Source: Chelativorans sp. YIM 93263 (GTDB lineage: Bacteria; Pseudomonadota; Alphaproteobacteria; Rhizobiales; Rhizobiaceae). From it: a stretch of 64,000 nt of DNA. Of the stretch, positions 60,331 to 64,000 are shown piece by piece. Positions within the stretch are counted from its first letter, which is position 1. Each line of letters opens with the position of its first letter. Made by a program: the position numbers and the translations under genes. The notes under the pieces are model-generated. The model saw only the letters and a program-made list of their open reading frames with translations, ran no database searches and was not told the DNA's origin. The stretch spans positions 124,001 through 188,000 of the forward strand of contig NZ_JAKCWP010000003.1 in the NCBI RefSeq assembly GCF_028767125.1. Reading direction: 5' to 3'.

Positions 60331-61163
60331 GCAAGCCCTACGATCCGGCAAAGGAAGGTGCGCAGATCTCGTTCGAGGACCGCATGTCCTATAGCGACTA
60401 TCTGCATCTTGAGCAGGTTTTGAACGCGCAGGCGCCGCTTTCGTCCGCGCATGACGAAATGCTGTTCATCATTCAGCATCAGACTTCCGAATTGTGGATG
60501 AAGCTTGCTATCCATGAAATCGGATCGGCCATGCGCGCTATCCGCACCGATCAGTTGGAGCCGTCCTTCAAGATGCTGACCCGGGTCGCCCGGATCTTCG
60601 AGCAGTTGAACAGCGCCTGGGACGTGCTGCGCACGATGACGCCCAGCGAATATACAAGCTTTCGTGATGCGCTCGGCCAGTCCTCGGGCTTTCAGTCATG
60701 GCAATACCGGGCCATCGAATTCATGGCTGGTAACCGGAATCCTGCTTTGCTCCGGCCGCATGAGCACCAGCCAGACCTCCTGGAAAAGCTTGAGGCAATC
60801 CTCATCAAGCCTTCTCTCTATGACGAGGCCATTCTTCTGCTTGAGCGCAATGGCTTCGATATCGGTGCGGATGCAAAGCGCACGGATTGGCGCGAGACGC
60901 GGAAGGAAAACGAGGCGGTGCTTGCGGCTTGGCGAGCGGTCTATCGGGAGCCGCAGCGACATTGGATGTTCTACGAACTGGCGGAAAAACTGGTCGACTT
61001 TGAAGACTATTTCAGGCGCTGGCGCTTTAATCACGTAACGACCGTCGAACGCATCATTGGCATGAAGCGGGGAACCGGCGGCACGTCCGGCGTCACCTAT
61101 CTGAGAAAGATGCTGGAGGTTGAACTCTTTCCGGAACTCTGGAAAGTACGTACACAACTGTAA
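60327..61163 (+). CDS. kynA: tryptophan 2,3-dioxygenase
   Basis: Haem dioxygenase that opens the indole ring of L-tryptophan to N-formylkynurenine, the first step of the kynurenine route. The 278-residue protein has the signature [19 protein letters not shown] near residues 42-60, a long helical middle and [14 protein letters not shown] at the C-terminus, including the substrate-binding Thr. The start is TTG 60327 (reading [10 protein letters not shown]), coupled to the ligase stop. No kynureninase gene is in the window. Confidence 0.95.
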   Translation: MSKPYDPAKEGAQISFEDRMSYSDYLHLEQVLNAQAPLSSAHDEMLFIIQHQTSELWMKLAIHEIGSAMRAIRTDQLEPSFKMLTRVARIFEQLNSAWDVLRTMTPSEYTSFRDALGQSSGFQSWQYRAIEFMAGNRNPALLRPHEHQPDLLEKLEAILIKPSLYDEAILLLERNGFDIGADAKRTDWRETRKENEAVLAAWRAVYREPQRHWMFYELAEKLVDFEDYFRRWRFNHVTTVERIIGMKRGTGGTSGVTYLRKMLEVELFPELWKVRTQL

Positions 61164-61192
61164 CAAACGATCTTTAGTGGGAGGAAATGAAA

Positions 61193-62329
61193 ATGAGAAG
61201 TATTCTGGCCACGGGCCTGCTCGGCTTGTCGCTCTCGGTCTCAGGTCTTGCCAATGCCGAACCGGTCAAGATCGGCGTGATCACCACGCTCTCGGGCGGT
61301 GGCTCGGGCCTTGGTATCGATATGCGCGACGCTTTCACACTGGCTATCGATCGGTCCGGCAATGAGGATGTCGAGCTTGTCATAGAAGACGATGCACAGA
61401 AGCCCGAGATGGCGGTGCAGATCGCCAACAAGATGATTCAAAGCGACAATGTCGACCTTATGACCGGCATCATCTGGTCGAATCTCGCTATGGCGGTCGT
61501 GCCCAGCGTAACGGCGCAGGACGTTATCTATCTCTCACCCAACGCCGGCCCTTCGGCCCTTGCCGGTGAGCGCTGCCACCCCAACTATTTCAACGTCGCC
61601 TATCAGAACGACAATTTCCACGAGGCGATGGGGCAGTACGCCAACGAGGATTACAAGAACACATTCATCCTCGCGCCCAACTACCCGGCCGGGAAGGATT
61701 CGCTCACTGGTTTCAAGCGCTTCTATGAGGGCGAACTGGCCGGCGAAATCTACACCCAGGTGGGTCAGACCGATTATGCGGCGGAGATCGCGCAGATCCG
61801 CTCGTCAGGGGCGGACTCGGTCTTTTTCTTCCTGCCCGGCGGCATGGGGATTTCCTTCATGAAGCAGTATGCCCAGTCCGGGCTCGACATTCCGGTCATG
61901 GGCCCTGCCTTCTCCTTCAGCCAGGATGTCCTGCCAGCCGTTGGTGAAGCCGCTCTCGGCGTGAAGAACTCGGCGACCTGGTCGAAGGATCTCGACAACG
62001 AGGCCAACAAAGCCTTCGTAGAAGCCTTCACGGAAGAGTATGGCCGCCTGCCCTCGGTCTACGCCGCGCAGAGCTGGGACACCGCGAACCTGATCCTCTC
62101 GGCGCTCGAGAAGGCAAGCCCCGACGATAAGGAAGCCTTCCGCGCGGCGCTCAAGGAAGCCGATTTCGACTCGGTGCGTGGCGAGTTCGCCTTCAACACC
62201 AACAATCACCCGATCCAGAACGTGTATATCCGCGAGGTCGTGGAGGAAGACGGCGAGTTGACCAACAAGGTGGTCGCCACCGCGTTCGAAGATCACGAGG
62301 ATGCGTTCGCACAAGACTGCAGCATGTAA
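61193..62329 (+). CDS. periplasmic substrate-binding protein of a branched-chain-amino-acid-type ABC importer
   Basis: A 378-residue Peripla_BP_6 protein with a signal peptide (about residues 1-22, ending GLANA). The mature part begins EPVKIGVITTLSGGGSGLG, the usual ligand-lobe opening. A GGGAGG site is 8 bases from the ATG at 61193 and only 2 from the ATG at 61187, so the second is used. Position after kynA suggests an aromatic ligand such as anthranilate, kynurenine or tryptophan; this is inferred from context only. Confidence 0.88.
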   Translation: MRSILATGLLGLSLSVSGLANAEPVKIGVITTLSGGGSGLGIDMRDAFTLAIDRSGNEDVELVIEDDAQKPEMAVQIANKMIQSDNVDLMTGIIWSNLAMAVVPSVTAQDVIYLSPNAGPSALAGERCHPNYFNVAYQNDNFHEAMGQYANEDYKNTFILAPNYPAGKDSLTGFKRFYEGELAGEIYTQVGQTDYAAEIAQIRSSGADSVFFFLPGGMGISFMKQYAQSGLDIPVMGPAFSFSQDVLPAVGEAALGVKNSATWSKDLDNEANKAFVEAFTEEYGRLPSVYAAQSWDTANLILSALEKASPDDKEAFRAALKEADFDSVRGEFAFNTNNHPIQNVYIREVVEEDGELTNKVVATAFEDHEDAFAQDCSM

Positions 62330-62339
62330 GCTGATTCAT

Positions 62340-62381
62340 CCCGCGCCGGTGGCCCTGAGCGGCAGCCGGCGCGGGCTTTTT
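62340..62381 (+). terminator. intrinsic terminator between the binding-protein and permease genes
   Basis: A perfect 10-base stem CCCGCGCCGG (62340-62349) with CCGGCGCGGG (62366-62375), followed by CTTTTT. Placed inside the operon, it would let the binding protein be made in excess over the permeases, as in many ABC importers. Confidence 0.85.
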
Positions 62382-62411
62382 GAGCCTTCCCGAACGCCTT
62401 CCGGATCACCC

Positions 62412-63332
62412 TTGTCCCTCGCGCTCCTGATCGAACAACTCCTCAACGGGCTTCAGCTCGGCGTCATGCTGTTCCTCATGGCGGCGGGCCTTACGCTCAT
62501 TTTCGGAGTCATGGGGCTGATTAATCTTGCGCACGGCTCCCTCTACATGGTGGGCGCCTTTGCCTGCGCGATCGTCGCGGCGGCCACAGGGTCGTTCTGG
62601 ATCGGGCTGGCCGCCAGTCTCGTCGCGGCGGCTGCTGCGGGCGCTATTGTGGAGGTCACGGTCATCCGCCGCCTCTATGACCGAGACCACCTCGACCAGG
62701 TGCTCGCCACTTTCGCGCTTATTCTCGTATTTTCCGAGGGGACGCGCTGGGTGTTCGGCTCCTTCCCTCTCTATCTCGACATTCCCCCGCTGCTTCAGGG
62801 CGCCGTTCCACTGCCGGGAGGAGGCCAGTATCAGCTCTACCGGCTGGCCATCATCGGCGTCGGCATCGCCGTCGCCATCGGCCTTTATCTCCTGATTTCG
62901 CGCACGAGGCTCGGCATGCGCATCCGCGCCGGCGAATCCGACCGTGAGATGATCGCCGCGCTCGGCGTCGATATCAAAACGCTTTATACGGTTGTGTTCG
63001 CGCTGGGGGCTGCCTTGGCAGGCCTTGCCGGGGCGCTTGTGGGTGCATTGCAGTCGGTGCAGGTGGGGATGGGCGAGCCGGTGCTCATTCTTGCATTCGT
63101 GGTCATCGTGATCGGCGGCATCGGCTCGATCAAGGGCGCGCTCTTCGGTGCGATCCTCGTCGGCGTGGTCGATACCATGGGACGGGTTCTCCTGCCCCAG
63201 GCGCTCTCCCTTATGCTCCCGCCATCCCAGGCCGGGCTGGTGGGCGGGGCCTTGGCCTCGATGCTCATTTACATCGTGATGGCGCTGATCCTCGCGTTCA
63301 GGCCCAGCGGACTTTTCGGGGCGCAGTCATGA
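62412..63332 (+). CDS. branched-chain-amino-acid-type ABC transporter permease, LivH family
   Basis: A 306-residue inner membrane permease with about eight membrane segments. Family motifs are LTLIFGVMGLINLAHGSLYMVGAF and GESDREMIAALGVDIKTLYTVVFALGAALAGLAG. The start is taken as TTG 62412 (reading SLALLIEQLLNGLQLGVM), because the upstream part of the frame would translate the terminator hairpin. It overlaps the next permease by ATGA. Confidence 0.9.
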   Translation: MSLALLIEQLLNGLQLGVMLFLMAAGLTLIFGVMGLINLAHGSLYMVGAFACAIVAAATGSFWIGLAASLVAAAAAGAIVEVTVIRRLYDRDHLDQVLATFALILVFSEGTRWVFGSFPLYLDIPPLLQGAVPLPGGGQYQLYRLAIIGVGIAVAIGLYLLISRTRLGMRIRAGESDREMIAALGVDIKTLYTVVFALGAALAGLAGALVGALQSVQVGMGEPVLILAFVVIVIGGIGSIKGALFGAILVGVVDTMGRVLLPQALSLMLPPSQAGLVGGALASMLIYIVMALILAFRPSGLFGAQS

Positions 63333-64000
63333 AGGCGACGGGAGCCCGTGAAATCATCGCCAACGCGACCATCGCGCTGCTGCTTCTGGCCGTTCCGCTG
63401 GCCGCGTCCGCGATGGGCGAGCCGTTTTACGTAACGCTTGCAACGCGCATCACCATCCTGGCGCTCGCGGCGGCGGGGCTCAACATCGCGCTGGGCCTGG
63501 GCGGGCTGGTATCCTTCGGCCACGCGGCCTTCTTCGGCCTCGGTGGTTACGCGGCCGGAATCATGGCGGCGCATGCGTTCAATGCGGAACCGTTCTTCCT
63601 CGGCCTCGACTCCACGACCTCCATGCCGGTGATCTGGCTGGTCGCGATCGTGACGTGTGGGCTCGTGGCGCTACCCATCGGGGCCATCAGCCTGCGCACC
63701 TCGGGCGTCTATTTCATCATGATCACGCTCGCGTTCGCGCAGATGATCTACTATTTCGCGAACTCCTGGCCGGCTTATGGCGGCCAGGACGGCCTTCCGA
63801 TCTTCATTCGCAACACCTTTCCCGGAGTGAACACCGCGCAGCCCCTGCCATTCTTCCTGTTGTGCTACGCTGCGCTTCTTCTGGCGCTTCTCATGTTCTG
63901 GTCGTTGCGCAATTCACGTTTCGGCGCCGCACTGCAGGCCGCGAGGCAGAATTCCGTGCGGGTTTCCGCCGTCGGCATCGCCCCTTTCAATGTGCGGCTG
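63329..64000 (+). CDS. branched-chain-amino-acid-type ABC transporter permease, LivM family, partial
   Basis: The first 224 codons are visible; the gene runs off the right edge. The LivM motifs are present: ALAAAGLNIALGLGGLVSFGHAAFFGLGGYAAG and RTSGVYFIMITLAFAQMIYYF (each spanning two conserved segments). It is translationally coupled to the LivH-like gene. The ATPase genes and the rest of the anthranilate pathway would be expected beyond the edge. Confidence 0.9.
   Translation, partial: MKATGAREIIANATIALLLLAVPLAASAMGEPFYVTLATRITILALAAAGLNIALGLGGLVSFGHAAFFGLGGYAAGIMAAHAFNAEPFFLGLDSTTSMPVIWLVAIVTCGLVALPIGAISLRTSGVYFIMITLAFAQMIYYFANSWPAYGGQDGLPIFIRNTFPGVNTAQPLPFFLLCYAALLLALLMFWSLRNSRFGAALQAARQNSVRVSAVGIAPFNVRL

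Overview
The window reads as chromosomal DNA of a GC-rich alphaproteobacterium of the Rhizobiales (Hyphomicrobiales), most likely Phyllobacteriaceae-like (Mesorhizobium, Nitratireductor or Chelativorans relatives). The evidence is the aerobic CobG/CobN-type cobalamin pathway under B12 riboswitches, the full 14-gene nuo order followed by birA, rnj, mce, a DUF1467 gene, proS and lolC/lolD, the clpP-clpX-lon-hupB order, and an alphaproteobacterial-type LexA box. The species cannot be fixed from the sequence alone.

Layout. (1) 1-20.5 kb: a compact cobalamin locus. Two cobalamin riboswitches sit head to head at about 14.0-14.4 kb. The minus-strand one leads into DUF1636-cobW-cobN-cobG-cobH-cobI-cobJ and then, past the oppositely oriented cobK, cobL-cobE-cobM-cobA-cobB (cut by the left edge). 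The plus-strand one leads into cbtB-cbtA (cobalt uptake), cobU(cobP), cobO and cobQ. cobD (minus) and cobC plus a phosphatase-like gene (plus) follow. Together they cover most of the route from uroporphyrinogen III to adenosylcobinamide phosphate/GDP. cobF, cobS, cobT, cobV and bluB are not in the window. Three cob genes (cobE, cobI, cobG) carry a palindromic repeat family read in frame as protein. (2) 20.6-20.8 kb: a 28-residue membrane peptide gene with a near-consensus promoter whose spacer is filled by a LexA box. This is an SOS-peptide candidate and the most interesting item here. (3) 20.8-28.9 kb, all minus strand apart from one tRNA and a possible RNA: lipB, tRNA-Leu, lolD, lolC, proS, a possible small RNA, DUF1467, mce, rnj, birA. 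(4) 28.9-43.8 kb: nuoN to nuoA, respiratory complex I, in one minus-strand operon. (5) 44-54.5 kb: an AlkX/YcaQ-type glycosylase, a Wzz-like protein, tRNA-Val, tRNA-Asp, hupB, lon, clpX, clpP, an alpha/beta hydrolase and a frameshifted DUF3182 gene. (6) 54.6-57.6 kb: a DUF378 protein, cytochrome c, a small zinc-ribbon-like protein and a membrane diguanylate cyclase. (7) 57.6-64 kb: tryptophan/kynurenine/anthranilate catabolism, with an arylformamidase-like hydrolase, 2-aminobenzoate-CoA ligase, tryptophan 2,3-dioxygenase and the start of a branched-chain-amino-acid-type ABC importer that runs off the right edge.

The cob genes are packed so tightly (4-base ATGA overlaps, two divergent pairs whose start codons share one CATG, two convergent 3' overlaps) that promoters of several units must lie inside neighbouring genes. 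In particular, transcription of cobL-cobB may depend on read-through across antisense cobK.
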